Source: Paenibacillus silviterrae | GTDB taxonomy: Bacteria; Bacillota; Bacilli; Paenibacillales; NBRC-103111 | Direction of reading: 5' to 3' | Length of the DNA: 64,000 nt | Assembly (NCBI RefSeq): GCF_030167925.1 | Contig: NZ_JASKUT010000001.1 | Location: 1,612,001 to 1,676,000, forward strand | Translations under genes and position numbers: made by a program | In this document: piece after piece, positions 33,875 through 43,321 of the stretch | Layout of the letters: every line of letters begins with the position of its first letter | Position numbering within the stretch: position 1 is the stretch's first letter | The notes under the pieces: generated by a model | Databases searched by the model: none | Told to the model about the DNA's origin: nothing | The model's input: the letters and a program-made list of their open reading frames with translations, nothing else

Positions 33875-33901
33875 GACGGAGACGGATTGCCAAATGTTTC
33901 A
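33875..33901 (-). promoter_or_regulatory. Possible ECF-sigma promoter of the SLH protein gene
   Basis: On the minus strand TGAAAC (33896-33901) and CGTC (33875-33878) are 17 bp apart, like Firmicute extracytoplasmic-function sigma promoters. No good sigma-A promoter is obvious. Weak evidence. Confidence 0.3.
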
Positions 33902-33986
33902 TCAAAACCGGTTTCGTAGGTAAAATTTTTTCAGCTGCATTGGATCGGACTGAATCCGGTTGTTTTTGGGTCGTTTTCACCCCTAT

Positions 33987-34973
33987 TCACTGCATCGTAG
34001 ATGCCCGAGGCACCAGCTCGGCATCCACCGTGAGTGATTGCCGCGGCTTTCCTTCAAGCTCATCAAGCAGCATCTGAGCCGCCGATTCAGCCAATGACCG
34101 GCGCGGATAATGAAGCACCGTTAGAGGAGGATCCGTCTGCGAGGACATGAGAATATCCTCACAGCCGGCAACGGCAAGCTGGGAAGGAACCTTCAAGCCT
34201 TGTTCCCTGCAGGCGGACAAGCACCCAGCCGCCATAAGATCGCTCGCGCAAACCAAAGCCGTGAGGGACCAGGAATTTGACGCCAGCGTCCTATTCAGCG
34301 TTTGAGCGGCTTGCTCGAATCGACCGCCGCCATCAAGCAGATCCTCTGCATGCCATGACAGTCCTTCCAAACGAATCGCTTCGATAAAGGCTTGCGCTCT
34401 AACTGTATAATGAGTGGCGGCCTGCCCGCCTCCCATAAACCCGATCCGCCGGTGGCCCTGTTCCTGCAAATGGCGAACCAGCTTCCTCATGGCATGGCTC
34501 CAATTGATGTCGACATAAGGAATATTTCCTTGTTCCGACAGAGGCTGCATGACGGATACCACGGGCAGCCCCATTGACTTGAACTGCTCCACGGTTTCGG
34601 ACTGCAAGGATTGCCCGAGCAGCAAAATGCCGTCCACGCGCCCCATAAACAAGCTCTTCAGCTCAGGCTCCTCCAAAGTGGTGTACGTCTGGAAAAACAC
34701 GAAATAGCCCCGGGCACGGAAATAATGCTCGATCGTGAGCAGCAGACCGGCTTCAAATGCGTTGCCGAGATAATTGACCAATACGGCGATTTGATTCGAC
34801 CGTTTGGTCTTTAACCCCCGTGCCAGCTGGTTGGGCTGATATCCCAGCTCCTTCACCGCCTTTAGAACCCTTTGCCTTGTTTCTTCCTTCACGATGCTGC
34901 GATTATTGAGTACATAAGAGACGACCGCAACGGATACACCCGCGCGGTCGGCAACTTCCTTTCTGCTTGCCAT
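33987..34973 (-). CDS. LacI family transcriptional regulator
   Basis: 328 residues: N-terminal LacI HTH (SRKEVADRAGVSVAVVSYVLNNRS) with hinge helix LARGLKT (about 49-57), then a periplasmic-binding-like effector domain. Last gene of the PhyH-SDR group, transcribed in the same direction; the SDR stop is 30 bp upstream. The tandem LacI-type operators at 36626-36651 in front of phyH are its most likely targets. Effector probably a sugar or derivative. Confidence 0.92.
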   Translation of the reverse strand: MASRKEVADRAGVSVAVVSYVLNNRSIVKEETRQRVLKAVKELGYQPNQLARGLKTKRSNQIAVLVNYLGNAFEAGLLLTIEHYFRARGYFVFFQTYTTLEEPELKSLFMGRVDGILLLGQSLQSETVEQFKSMGLPVVSVMQPLSEQGNIPYVDINWSHAMRKLVRHLQEQGHRRIGFMGGGQAATHYTVRAQAFIEAIRLEGLSWHAEDLLDGGGRFEQAAQTLNRTLASNSWSLTALVCASDLMAAGCLSACREQGLKVPSQLAVAGCEDILMSSQTDPPLTVLHYPRRSLAESAAQMLLDELEGKPRQSLTVDAELVPRASTMQ

Positions 34974-35003
34974 AGTAAGCTCACCCTGCTACCAGATTGG
35001 ATT

Positions 35004-35762
35004 CTATATTCCGTAGGTTCGGCCGCCGTTGACAGAGAGACACTGACCCGTGATGAACCTCGACTCTTCCGAGGCGAGAAATACAACCGCATTCGCAATA
35101 TCCAAGGGTTCCCCCATCCTTCCGAGAGGCACGGCCGATTGATAGCCCGAAGTATCGGCGCCTTCATGGCGTTCCACCGGTACCCAGCCCGGAGCAATAA
35201 GATTGACGCGAATCCCGTGCGGTCCCAGCTCGCTGGCCCAGGATCTCGTCATGCCGATCATCGCCGCCTTAGCCGTAACATAGCTGGAGAAACGGGCATT
35301 GCCGATTTGAACGACCTCACTGCCGATATGAATCAAGCTTCCCGAGCCGTTGCTCTTCATTCCGGGAAGCACCTCCTTCGTCAGTAGAAGAGGCGCCTTC
35401 ACGAAAAATTCCAGCTGTTCCAAGTACGTCTGCCAAGTGCTTTCCTCCAAGGGGAGCATAGGCTGCGGTCCTGTTGCATTGTTGACCAGAACGTCAATGC
35501 TGCGCCCGTAATAGCCTTCTACACGACGAACGAGCTCGAACACCTCCTGCTCCCGGGTAATGTCCGCTTGAAAAGCGGCCGCATTCCCGCCGGCAGAGGT
35601 GATCATACGTATCGTTTCCTCCGCATTCGCCGCGTTGTTGGCATAATTAACGGCCACACTGGCTCCGGCCTCCGCCAACGCCGCCGCGATATGCCTGCCG
35701 AGCCCCCTGGACCCTCCGGTTACCAAGGCCAGCTTGCCTGCCAATCTTTGCTTGCTTCCCAT
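35004..35762 (-). CDS. Short-chain dehydrogenase/reductase (FabG-like)
   Basis: 252 residues, classical SDR. NAD(P)-binding TGGSRGLGRHIAAAL near residue 14, NNATGPQ, catalytic Ser before the YVTAK pair (SSYVTAKAAMIGMTRS), and IAPGWVP. It oxidises or reduces an alcohol/ketone. It lies 11 bp after phyH and just before the LacI gene, so it probably works on the same substrate as the dioxygenase. Start ATG with AAGGAGG upstream. Confidence 0.93.
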   Translation of the reverse strand: MGSKQRLAGKLALVTGGSRGLGRHIAAALAEAGASVAVNYANNAANAEETIRMITSAGGNAAAFQADITREQEVFELVRRVEGYYGRSIDVLVNNATGPQPMLPLEESTWQTYLEQLEFFVKAPLLLTKEVLPGMKSNGSGSLIHIGSEVVQIGNARFSSYVTAKAAMIGMTRSWASELGPHGIRVNLIAPGWVPVERHEGADTSGYQSAVPLGRMGEPLDIANAVVFLASEESRFITGQCLSVNGGRTYGI

Positions 35763-35773
35763 AAGGAGCCTCC

Positions 35774-36601
35774 TTATTCGTATACGCTTTCTCCGGTATT
35801 CTGTCGATATAGCTCCTTTAATGGTACCATAGTTTCCGATGGAACGTAATATTTGAAAGGATTCTCATCGATGACCCCGAGCAGCTGCTTCCGGTATGGC
35901 GAAGCGTTCTGCAGAAGCTTTTCGGAGGCGGTACGATAATCGATCGGACGCATCCAAATGGGACTGTAGCCCAGGAATAGCTGACGCCGTGTATAGTCCG
36001 AATGGTTCGGCGCGCCGGCGTGCCACAAATTTTGCGGAAAAATGAACACGTCTCCGGGCTCCCCGCACACCTGCACTTCACCCTCTACCGTACCTCGCAC
36101 ATCCTGCGTCTCCGGCTGGAACAGCTTGTTATGAGAGCCGGGAATAATCTTCGTATTCCCGCGGTTCGGCTGCGACATATCGCTTAAGATGTAGCAGGTT
36201 TTGATATAGTAAGTAGAGGTGATGCCGTTTTGCTTGGGAAACTGAGGATGCGGTCCGTCCTGGTGCCAGTTGATGAAGCTCTGGGTTGCCGTTTTCTCAT
36301 CGTTTGGATTCGGCTTACGAATCGTCAGGTGCGATATATGCAGCTGAATGTTGTAGCCCAGCAGCTGGACCATGAGCGGAAGCAGAGTCGGCTCATCAAT
36401 CAACGAAGCAATCTCTTCATGACGCTCCACACTGTTATATATGTTATACGCTAGTGACTCCGGCTCCTGTGCGATAAGCTCATCAATGGCGTTGTTTAAA
36501 CGCTGCACCTTCTCTTGAGACAGTACGCCCCGTAAGATCAAATAACCGTCCTGTTGAAACTGTTTCGTTAATTCAGGAATATTCAGGCTTGTTTGCGGCA
36601 T
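35774..36601 (-). CDS. Phytanoyl-CoA dioxygenase (PhyH) family protein
   Basis: 275 residues, Fe(II)/2-oxoglutarate-dependent oxygenase of the PhyH family. Metal ligands: the HxD in NWHQDGPHPQFP (about residue 117) and the distal His in LWHAGAPNHSDYTRRQLF, whose Arg likely binds 2-oxoglutarate. The substrate is unknown; bacterial PhyH proteins hydroxylate varied small molecules. First gene of the phyH-SDR-lacI group, with tandem operators before it. Confidence 0.9.
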   Translation of the reverse strand: MPQTSLNIPELTKQFQQDGYLILRGVLSQEKVQRLNNAIDELIAQEPESLAYNIYNSVERHEEIASLIDEPTLLPLMVQLLGYNIQLHISHLTIRKPNPNDEKTATQSFINWHQDGPHPQFPKQNGITSTYYIKTCYILSDMSQPNRGNTKIIPGSHNKLFQPETQDVRGTVEGEVQVCGEPGDVFIFPQNLWHAGAPNHSDYTRRQLFLGYSPIWMRPIDYRTASEKLLQNASPYRKQLLGVIDENPFKYYVPSETMVPLKELYRQNTGESVYE

Positions 36602-36625
36602 GCTTCATCTCTCCCTTTAAATATA

Positions 36626-36651
36626 TTACTCGAGTAAATTTACTCGTGTAA
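36626..36651 (-). promoter_or_regulatory. Tandem LacI-type operators before phyH
   Basis: TTACTCGAGTAA (36626-36637) is a perfect palindrome and TTACTCGTGTAA (36640-36651) differs at one base; both have the central CG of LacI-family sites, 14 bp centre to centre. A TATAAT on the minus strand (36668-36673) would start transcription just before them, so the sites lie just downstream of the start, a classic repression position. Confidence 0.7.
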
Positions 36652-36728
36652 ATTGTTGCTGGTTGTTATTATACAATATTTTCTTTTTTCTGAGAAGGGG
36701 TCATTGTTATCCATTGGCAGCATCCGGA

Positions 36729-36746
36729 GGAGGGTTGCCGCCCTCC
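36729..36746 (-). other. GC-rich hairpin after the binding-protein gene
   Basis: GGAGGG and CCCTCC pair around a 6-nt loop about 14 bp after the solute-binding gene stop codon. No T-run follows, so it is a weak terminator or an mRNA stabiliser. Confidence 0.4.
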
Positions 36747-36759
36747 CCCTAGCCTGCGT

Positions 36760-38292
36760 TTATTTCACATAGCCGAGCTCTTTGATTCTCTTCTCCGCTG
36801 CATCCAAATACGCTTTGTAATTCATGGAGCCTTCCAGTGTTTTTACGAAGCTGTCATACTCGCCCAGCGGGCGCTTGCCATAAACGAACTTGGACAGCTC
36901 TTCCTCGATATAGCGATTTGCATCCGCCGCATTATATCCGTTCGGGTAATCGATGAAGCCGTTCAGCGCTTCAATCCGTGGCTGCTTGCTGGCAAACTCC
37001 ATGAACTTGGCTTGCGGAGCGAACTTCACTGTCAAGTATTCCATCTCCGGCCGGCCGGTGAACTGGTACAGCCAGAAGTAGCCGCCTTCCTTGCCCATAA
37101 GCTCCGTCGGCACCACCTTCGAGCCATCGAGGTTATAATGCTTCCCCTTCACGCCGTATTGCACTAGGAGAGACCCATCCTTGGAAGAGACGTAGTTGAG
37201 CAGATCAAACACCTTTTGCAGCTTCTCGGGCTGCTTCTCCAGCGCCTTCGGGATCGCATACATGCCTGCGGACTTTCCGATGTCCCAAGCTCCGGCGAAT
37301 TGACCGCCCGGTCCTTTAAGGGCATCTACCTGTACCCAGTTGGCATTCGGATTCACTGCTTTAATCTGTTCCACGAATTGCTCCTTCGTTACGTTCGGCC
37401 AATCGATGTAGATGATGCCCGCCTGACCTTTAATGGCCTTTTGCTGGTGCTGCAAGCCCGAATTTGCCATCAGTTCCGGATCAACTGCACCTGCCGCAAC
37501 CATTTTCTGAATGAAGCCGAGCGCATCCTTCATGCCGGAATCATAAAGCCCGTTAACAAGCTTGTTGTTCTTCACATAAAAGCTCGGTACCCCATCCGTG
37601 TGCCCTACGCCATAGGCGCCGAACACAGGCTCGAATGCCCCCAGCTTGCCGCCGGTCAGCCCGAACGTATCCTTCTTCCCGTTGCCGTCAGGGTCCTGCT
37701 CCGTGAATGCCTTGGCAACAGCCAGCAGCTCGTCGGGGGTCGTAGGTATTTTTAAGTTCAGCTTATCCAGCCAGTCCTTCCGGACCCAGTACGTATTATA
37801 TGGAACCTGAGGCGTCTTCGCGATAGCGAACGTTTTCCCGTTCAGCGCTCCCTTCTTTAAGCTGTCCTTGCCGATAAAGTCCTGCACCGGCTTCAGCTTA
37901 TCGAGATGCGGCGTCAAATCCAGCAGCAGGCCCTGCTCCGAGAATTGCTTCAGCTGCTGACGGTCCACCGCGAACAAATCCGGAAAATTCGCCGATGCCA
38001 TGCGTACGTTCAGCTGGTTTTTGTAGTCATCCCCGGAGGCATAAACCGTCAGGTTGATTTCCGTCTTCAGCGCTTTGTCCAGCTCTTGTTTAATTATGTC
38101 CTGATCGGGTGACGGCAGACCGCTGCCGGTTTCAATGATGTCCAGCTTGACCGGCTTATCCGATGCAGGCGCCGAAGCTGCCCCCCCAGCCGGTTTATCC
38201 GTCGGAGCCGTGGCTCCGCCGCAGCCCGCAATCAGCGTCCCTCCCGCAAAGGTCATGGCTAACAATACCGGCACGTAAGCTCTCTTTTTCAT
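36760..38292 (-). CDS. Lpl-type extracellular solute-binding lipoprotein
   Basis: 510 residues; lipobox IAGC (Cys about residue 24) after a signal peptide, Ala/Ser linker. Family-1-type carbohydrate-binding protein of the LplA group that works with LplB/LplC permeases; no ATPase is encoded nearby, as usual for this class, which shares MsmX. Features: NFPDLFAVDRQQLKQFSEQGLLLDLTPHLDKL. Ligand unknown, probably an oligosaccharide. Third gene of the permease operon. Confidence 0.9.
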   Translation of the reverse strand: MKKRAYVPVLLAMTFAGGTLIAGCGGATAPTDKPAGGAASAPASDKPVKLDIIETGSGLPSPDQDIIKQELDKALKTEINLTVYASGDDYKNQLNVRMASANFPDLFAVDRQQLKQFSEQGLLLDLTPHLDKLKPVQDFIGKDSLKKGALNGKTFAIAKTPQVPYNTYWVRKDWLDKLNLKIPTTPDELLAVAKAFTEQDPDGNGKKDTFGLTGGKLGAFEPVFGAYGVGHTDGVPSFYVKNNKLVNGLYDSGMKDALGFIQKMVAAGAVDPELMANSGLQHQQKAIKGQAGIIYIDWPNVTKEQFVEQIKAVNPNANWVQVDALKGPGGQFAGAWDIGKSAGMYAIPKALEKQPEKLQKVFDLLNYVSSKDGSLLVQYGVKGKHYNLDGSKVVPTELMGKEGGYFWLYQFTGRPEMEYLTVKFAPQAKFMEFASKQPRIEALNGFIDYPNGYNAADANRYIEEELSKFVYGKRPLGEYDSFVKTLEGSMNYKAYLDAAEKRIKELGYVK

Positions 38293-38385
38293 AGATACCC
38301 CTTCTTTCCTCTAAATGAAATTTCATATATCGACACCGACCTCAGGAGCCGCCCGGCTGCAGTCCGTAAGCTCCTGCTCCCGGAA

Positions 38386-39246
38386 TCAACCTTTCACTGA
38401 GCCAAGCAGCATCCCTTTGGTGAAGTGCTTCTGGATGAATGGGTATACGAGGATGATCGGCAGACTGGCCGAGACTACGGCAGCCATCTGCATCGTTTCG
38501 GTAGGCAGCATGTTCTCGGCGTTCTCGAGCGGCTGCTGCGTCATCATAAGAATCTCGCGGATGACCACCTGAAGCGGAAACAAGGTGCGGTCGGTCACAT
38601 ACATAATCGCCTGAAAAAATTCATTCCAATGACCGACCATGTAGAACAAGCCGATGGTCAGCATAGACGGAACGGAGAGGGGCAGCACAATTTGCAGCAG
38701 GATGCGGAATTCCTTCGCCCCGTCCATACGAGCGGATTCGAACAGCTCCTCAGGCAAGTTTTCGAAGAAGCTTTTCATAATGAGGACATTGAAGCTCCAG
38801 ATGGCATTCGGCAAGATCATGGACCAGACGGAGTCCACCAGGCCCAAGGATTTGACAATCAGATAGGTCGGGATAATGCCTCCGCTAAAGAGCATCGTAA
38901 AGACGACCATCAGCAGAAATAGGCTGCGACCGGGCAAATTGCGCCGGCTGAGCGGATAGGCCATTAACGCAGTCAGCACCAAATTCACGATCGTACCCAC
39001 AACCGTAATGAAAATGGTAATCCAAAACGCACGAGTAATACCCGTTTCGGTAAACAGCTTATGGTAAGCTGTGAACGTAATCGACTTCGGGATCAGGATG
39101 AACCCGCCGTTCTTAAGCACCTCGGAGAATGGGGTTATGGATACGGACACCACGTACATCAGCGGGAAAATGGCGGCCAGTGCGGCAATTCCCAGAATGA
39201 CAACGACGACAAGGTTGACGATGCGGTCCTCCCAGCCTCTTACCAT
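38386..39246 (-). CDS. Carbohydrate ABC permease, LplC/YtcP type
   Basis: 286 residues, about six membrane segments. The EAA loop is present as SARMDGAKEFRILLQIVLPLS, and PLSRRNLPGRS and the C-terminal IILVYPFIQKHFTKGMLLGSVKG are diagnostic. It pairs with the LplB-type permease, whose 3' end overlaps its start by 7 bp. Confidence 0.93.
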   Translation of the reverse strand: MVRGWEDRIVNLVVVVILGIAALAAIFPLMYVVSVSITPFSEVLKNGGFILIPKSITFTAYHKLFTETGITRAFWITIFITVVGTIVNLVLTALMAYPLSRRNLPGRSLFLLMVVFTMLFSGGIIPTYLIVKSLGLVDSVWSMILPNAIWSFNVLIMKSFFENLPEELFESARMDGAKEFRILLQIVLPLSVPSMLTIGLFYMVGHWNEFFQAIMYVTDRTLFPLQVVIREILMMTQQPLENAENMLPTETMQMAAVVSASLPIILVYPFIQKHFTKGMLLGSVKG

Positions 39247-40202
39247 ATGCCCTCACCCCATTTCTTGGAGAGATGGTTCGAGCCGAGCACAAGCACAAGC
39301 CCGATCACCGACTTGAACAATCCTACGGCGGAGCCCAAGCTGAAGTTCAGCTGCTGAAGCCCGGTTCGGAACACCCACGTATCCAGAATGTCGGCAACCT
39401 GATACACCTGAATGTTATACAAAATGTAAATTTGGTCGAAGCCGGCATCCATAATGTGGCCAAGCTTCAAGATCAGAAGCAACACGATAACATTGCGAAT
39501 TCCCGGCAGGGTAATATGCCAGATCATCCGCAGACGGCTGGCTCCGTCGACTCTCGCCGCCTCGTACAGGGTCGGGTCGATGGCCGTCATGGCTGCCAGG
39601 TAAATAATCGCCCCCCACCCAAGATCCTTCCAGATCTCTGAGCCGACGAGGATGGCCCGGAAATAATCGATAGAGGTCAAGAATCCGATCGATTGCCCCC
39701 CCGCCTCCTCCATCCAGCGGTTCACCAAACCGGAGCTTTGCGACAGCAGTGCAATAAGAATCCCGTAAATGATGACCCAGGACAAGAAGTGAGGCATGTA
39801 CGTTAAGGTTTGCACTAAGGTTTTAAACCAGCGCATCCGGCACTCATTCAGCAGGAGGGCCATCACGATAGGCGGCGCCATCCCGAAGATCAGCTTATAA
39901 ATGCTGATTACAAAAGTATTGACCATCAGCTGACCGAAATAGGGAGATTGGAAAAAAATCTGAAAATGCTTGTACCAAGGGTCCGCCCAAGGGCTCTTCA
40001 TGATGCCCTCCAGCATCTGGTAATCCTTGAACGCGATAATCACGCCGTACATCGGCACATATCGGAATAAGATGTAATAAAGAACACCGGGCAGCAGCAT
40101 GAGATAAAATGCGCGAAACGCCCAAACCTGCTTTGTCGTCAGCTTCCATTTGTTCACTTTCAGCTTCGTTGCTGCCGCCGGCGAAGTCGTTGCCTGCTCC
40201 AT
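39240..40202 (-). CDS. Carbohydrate ABC permease, LplB type
   Basis: 320 residues, about six membrane segments; EAA loop AARVDGASRLRMIWHITLPGI. The N-terminal cytoplasmic tail and FRYVPMYGVIIAFKDYQ are typical of LplB. First gene of the operon; ATG with GAGGTGG upstream. A cre-like site and an inverted repeat lie in its promoter region. Confidence 0.93.
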   Translation of the reverse strand: MEQATTSPAAATKLKVNKWKLTTKQVWAFRAFYLMLLPGVLYYILFRYVPMYGVIIAFKDYQMLEGIMKSPWADPWYKHFQIFFQSPYFGQLMVNTFVISIYKLIFGMAPPIVMALLLNECRMRWFKTLVQTLTYMPHFLSWVIIYGILIALLSQSSGLVNRWMEEAGGQSIGFLTSIDYFRAILVGSEIWKDLGWGAIIYLAAMTAIDPTLYEAARVDGASRLRMIWHITLPGIRNVIVLLLILKLGHIMDAGFDQIYILYNIQVYQVADILDTWVFRTGLQQLNFSLGSAVGLFKSVIGLVLVLGSNHLSKKWGEGIW

Positions 40203-40218
40203 AGGACCACCTCTTTTT

Positions 40219-40270
40219 TATACTGATTACGATTTGCTCACCGGTTGATATCAGTATAGCAAGCGCTTTC
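40219..40270 (-). promoter_or_regulatory. Promoter region of the LplB operon: -10, inverted repeat and cre-like site
   Basis: TATACT on the minus strand (40253-40258) is a -10 candidate with weak -35, as expected for an AraC-activated promoter. A perfect 9-bp inverted repeat (TATACTGAT 40219-40227, ATCAGTATA 40250-40258) overlaps it. GCAAGCGCTTTC (40259-40270) fits the core of a CcpA cre, immediately beside the -10. Candidates only. Confidence 0.4.
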
Positions 40271-40322
40271 TTTATCAGATATACAGTGATCCTGCGAAAA
40301 TGTCCGAATTATTGTAAACGCT

Positions 40323-42110
40323 TCAATTGGGCTTTTCTGTATACTGTACTGCAGGAAGCTCAATCCGGATGAGGGTACCGATTTCAGGCAGGCTGAAAAT
40401 AGAGAGTCCGTATTCTTGGCCGAAATGGAGCCTGATCCGCTCATGCACGTTCATGATTCCGATGCCCGTAAACCGTTCCTTGCTTGGTGCCTTACGCCGT
40501 TCTGCGAACACATCCTGGAGCTGGCCCGAATCCATGCCGAGCCCATTGTCGCGTACGGTAAGGATCAGCCTGCCTCGGACCAGCTTGGCCCGGACCTTTA
40601 TGGCGCCGCCCTGCTTCCTAGGAGCGAGGCCGTGAAAAATCGCGTTCTCAACGAGCGGCTGCAGGGTCAGCTTAAGTATCGTACAGCTTCTGGCTTCCCG
40701 GTCAGCCTCAATGGTCATGTCGAATTTATCCCCATACCGAACCTGCTGGATGTAGGCATACATGCGAAGTCCCTCCAGCTCCTCCTCCAGCGTAACGAAT
40801 TCCGTACTTTTGTCGAAGCTGAACGAGAGCAGCCCTACCAGCGACTTGATCGTCTCCCGAACGGCATCAATCTTATGCTGCTTCGCCAAGCTGCTGATGC
40901 AGGCCAGCGTATTATAGAGAAAATGCGGAGCAATTTGACTCTGCAGCATCTTCAATTCAAACTGTTTCTTTCGTCGCTCCGCTTCCTTGGTCTCTTGGAG
41001 CAAGTGATGAATCCGTTCCATCATGGCGTTATAGCTTCGCGTTAACCGGCCGATCTCGTCATTGCCGATGACGGCGATACTCGGCAGCACCTCCATATCC
41101 CGAACCCGGTCCATCTTTGCGACCAGCGTACGTACGGGATGCGTCACATAGCGGCTCATCATATAGGTGCTGACCAGAACGATTAGAATCCAGAACACCG
41201 CCGCCGTATTGAAGTTTTGATACAGACTGCGAATATTTTGATAGAAGTAGCCGTCCTCGTAGAAGGCTATAAAATACCAGCCTAGCTTGTTCATACCCGA
41301 TTTGACCGCGACCAGCTGACCTTGCGGCCCTTTCAACTCGGATACGCCGATGGGCAAATCCGCCGTCTCGTTAACGAAGCCCGTGTTCAGCTCCGGCGGA
41401 AACACGCTGGTGTTGTATGGAAGCAGCCGGTAAAAATGCAAAGGCAGCGCCGAATCGAAGGAATGCACCACATTTCGCTTATTCGTAAGGATGGCAAACG
41501 TCTGATTTTTCGTATTCATGAATTGCGCCAGCATGTTGGTCAGCTGAACTAGGTCGATTTCCACGACGGCCATGCCCAGAAACTCCTCCGTATCGGCTGA
41601 CGTTATGGGAAGAATGAACGCAACCGTTTTCCCGGACATCGGCGATTGATAGGGCTCGGTAATAAACATGCCGTAGGTCGTTTTCGCTTTTTCCAGCAGC
41701 TGTTGAATATGAGGGTTACCGATAATATCGAAGGTAGTTTGGGAGCTGACCATGACCTGACCGTCGGCGCGGACGAGGTACAACGTTTTGTACAAAGTGC
41801 TGTTCTTAGCGGCATACTCGCGCAGTACCTTCGAGGCCTCGCTCTCCTCTCCTTCCTTAAGCAGATCTTCTCTGGTGGAGATCAGCAGAAGCAAATTCTG
41901 AACGTTATCCAAATAGGCATTCATGTATAAGTTGGTCCGGTCAATGATGACCTGAGAATCGGTAAGCACCTGCTTGCGAAAGAGAGCCTCCGCATCCCTC
42001 AGGTTCATCCAGGCGAGACCCCCGAACAACAGAAGCGTACCCATCGATAAAAAAAGAAAATGTTTGGCAACCATGCTGCGGCCGCCAAACCAGTCCAGTA
42101 CTTTTCTCAT
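40323..42110 (-). CDS. YesM-type sensor histidine kinase
   Basis: 595 residues, membrane-bound. An N-terminal membrane segment (about 15-35), an extracellular Cache-like domain, a second membrane segment (about 300), HAMP, then the histidine kinase domain with phosphoacceptor His in SQIAPHFLYNTLAC and ATPase motifs (VENAIFHGLAPRKQ, DNGLGM, GIGIMNVHERI). Signals to the YesN-type regulator just upstream. The lplBC operon follows and is its likely target. Confidence 0.92.
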   Translation of the reverse strand: MRKVLDWFGGRSMVAKHFLFLSMGTLLLFGGLAWMNLRDAEALFRKQVLTDSQVIIDRTNLYMNAYLDNVQNLLLLISTREDLLKEGEESEASKVLREYAAKNSTLYKTLYLVRADGQVMVSSQTTFDIIGNPHIQQLLEKAKTTYGMFITEPYQSPMSGKTVAFILPITSADTEEFLGMAVVEIDLVQLTNMLAQFMNTKNQTFAILTNKRNVVHSFDSALPLHFYRLLPYNTSVFPPELNTGFVNETADLPIGVSELKGPQGQLVAVKSGMNKLGWYFIAFYEDGYFYQNIRSLYQNFNTAAVFWILIVLVSTYMMSRYVTHPVRTLVAKMDRVRDMEVLPSIAVIGNDEIGRLTRSYNAMMERIHHLLQETKEAERRKKQFELKMLQSQIAPHFLYNTLACISSLAKQHKIDAVRETIKSLVGLLSFSFDKSTEFVTLEEELEGLRMYAYIQQVRYGDKFDMTIEADREARSCTILKLTLQPLVENAIFHGLAPRKQGGAIKVRAKLVRGRLILTVRDNGLGMDSGQLQDVFAERRKAPSKERFTGIGIMNVHERIRLHFGQEYGLSIFSLPEIGTLIRIELPAVQYTEKPN

Positions 42111-42116
42111 ATAAGA

Positions 42117-43286
42117 TCAGCCCTTTTTAAATTCTGTGGGTGCAACCCCGGTCCAGCTGCGGAACAATTGAGAGAAATAACGGTAGCTCGGTATCCCCAC
42201 CCGTTCGGCTACCTCATAGATTTTAAGCGTTGTGTTTTGCAATAGCTGGACGGCCCGTTCCATTCGCTGCCGGGTCACGTAATCGTTGAACGACTCTCCC
42301 GTCTCTTCCCGAAACAGTCTGCTTAAATAATAAGAGCTGAGTCCCACCTCCTCCGCGACCGTAGTCAACGTAAGCGGCTCCGCCAGCCGGGCTGCAATGA
42401 TCTCTTGCGCTTGAAGCACTTCTCTTCTTATTTTCTTTCTTGATTGGGGCGAAGCGGCAAGAAGCTCCCGGAGCTCTGCCGCAAGCTCCTCCCTGCTTGT
42501 AACCGGACCTGCAGCGTCAATACTGCAGCGAAGTGGGCTGCTTATGTCGTCAATGCAGCTGTGTTGTATGGCTTGAAGGAAATCCTTAAGGTACTTATCG
42601 GTTGACGACGGCTCTCCCGGGAACCGGAGGAGCAGAAGTAACATTTGCTCGCTTAAGGGTATATATATGAACGAATTGTCGGAACGGCCTTCCCATTCCT
42701 CCAGCCGCCTAAGCAGAGACTGGGCTTCGGCGCCTCCCGCCATGGGGGTTAATCGAACAGGATAACAGGGAAACCAGCTTTGCAGCGCCTCCTCTAACTC
42801 TTGGTGCCCCGGACTCAGCTCGGCCTCCCCCTTAAGCAGCGGACCTATCCTATGGAGAAGCTCCTGCCGCAGCCGTCCTCTCTCACTACGAAGATGATCT
42901 CTCTCCCGCTGGATCGCTTCCCTTGCTTTTCTTACGGCATCCTCCATCTCCTTCTCCTCAAAGGAAAGCTTAATCACGTAGCTTAGCGCCCCCAGCTTAA
43001 GAGCTTCGCGTGCATAGGCGAACTCGCTGTGGCAAGTCAGAAGCACGAATTGCGTCAGCTGCTGCCGCTGTCTTACCCGTCGAAACAGCTCCAGACCGTC
43101 CATGACGGGCATGGTAATATCCGTTACCACAAGATCCGGCTCCAATCGACGGCACAGCTCGAGAGCCTCCTCCCCATTCTCGGCCTCCCCGACGAGCACC
43201 GCCCCGAACGCTTCCCAGGGAAGCGAGCGCAGCTCCTGCCGAAGCGGCAGCTCGTCATCTACAATCAGTACACGAATCGGCTCCAT
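42117..43286 (-). CDS. YesN-type response regulator with AraC output
   Basis: About 389 residues: N-terminal receiver with acidic pair and phosphoacceptor Asp in DLVVTDITMPVMDGLEL (about residue 50), a middle linker, and a C-terminal AraC/XylS double HTH (LTLTTVAEEVGLSSYYLSRLFREETGESFNDY). Start ATG 43286 is preferred; GAGAGGGG is directly adjacent to the earlier ATG 43295. Partner of the YesM-type kinase 6 bp downstream; likely activates lplBC. Confidence 0.92.
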   Translation of the reverse strand: MEPIRVLIVDDELPLRQELRSLPWEAFGAVLVGEAENGEEALELCRRLEPDLVVTDITMPVMDGLELFRRVRQRQQLTQFVLLTCHSEFAYAREALKLGALSYVIKLSFEEKEMEDAVRKAREAIQRERDHLRSERGRLRQELLHRIGPLLKGEAELSPGHQELEEALQSWFPCYPVRLTPMAGGAEAQSLLRRLEEWEGRSDNSFIYIPLSEQMLLLLLRFPGEPSSTDKYLKDFLQAIQHSCIDDISSPLRCSIDAAGPVTSREELAAELRELLAASPQSRKKIRREVLQAQEIIAARLAEPLTLTTVAEEVGLSSYYLSRLFREETGESFNDYVTRQRMERAVQLLQNTTLKIYEVAERVGIPSYRYFSQLFRSWTGVAPTEFKKG

Positions 43287-43307
43287 CCTGTGCATCCCCT
43301 CTCATAA

Positions 43308-43321
43308 TGCAATCGCTTACA
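43308..43321 (-). promoter_or_regulatory. Candidate cre site before the YesN-type regulator gene
   Basis: TGTAAGCGATTGCA (minus strand) agrees with the CcpA consensus TGWNANCGNTNWCA at all but one position. It lies about 25 bp before the start of the regulator gene. Confidence 0.45.
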
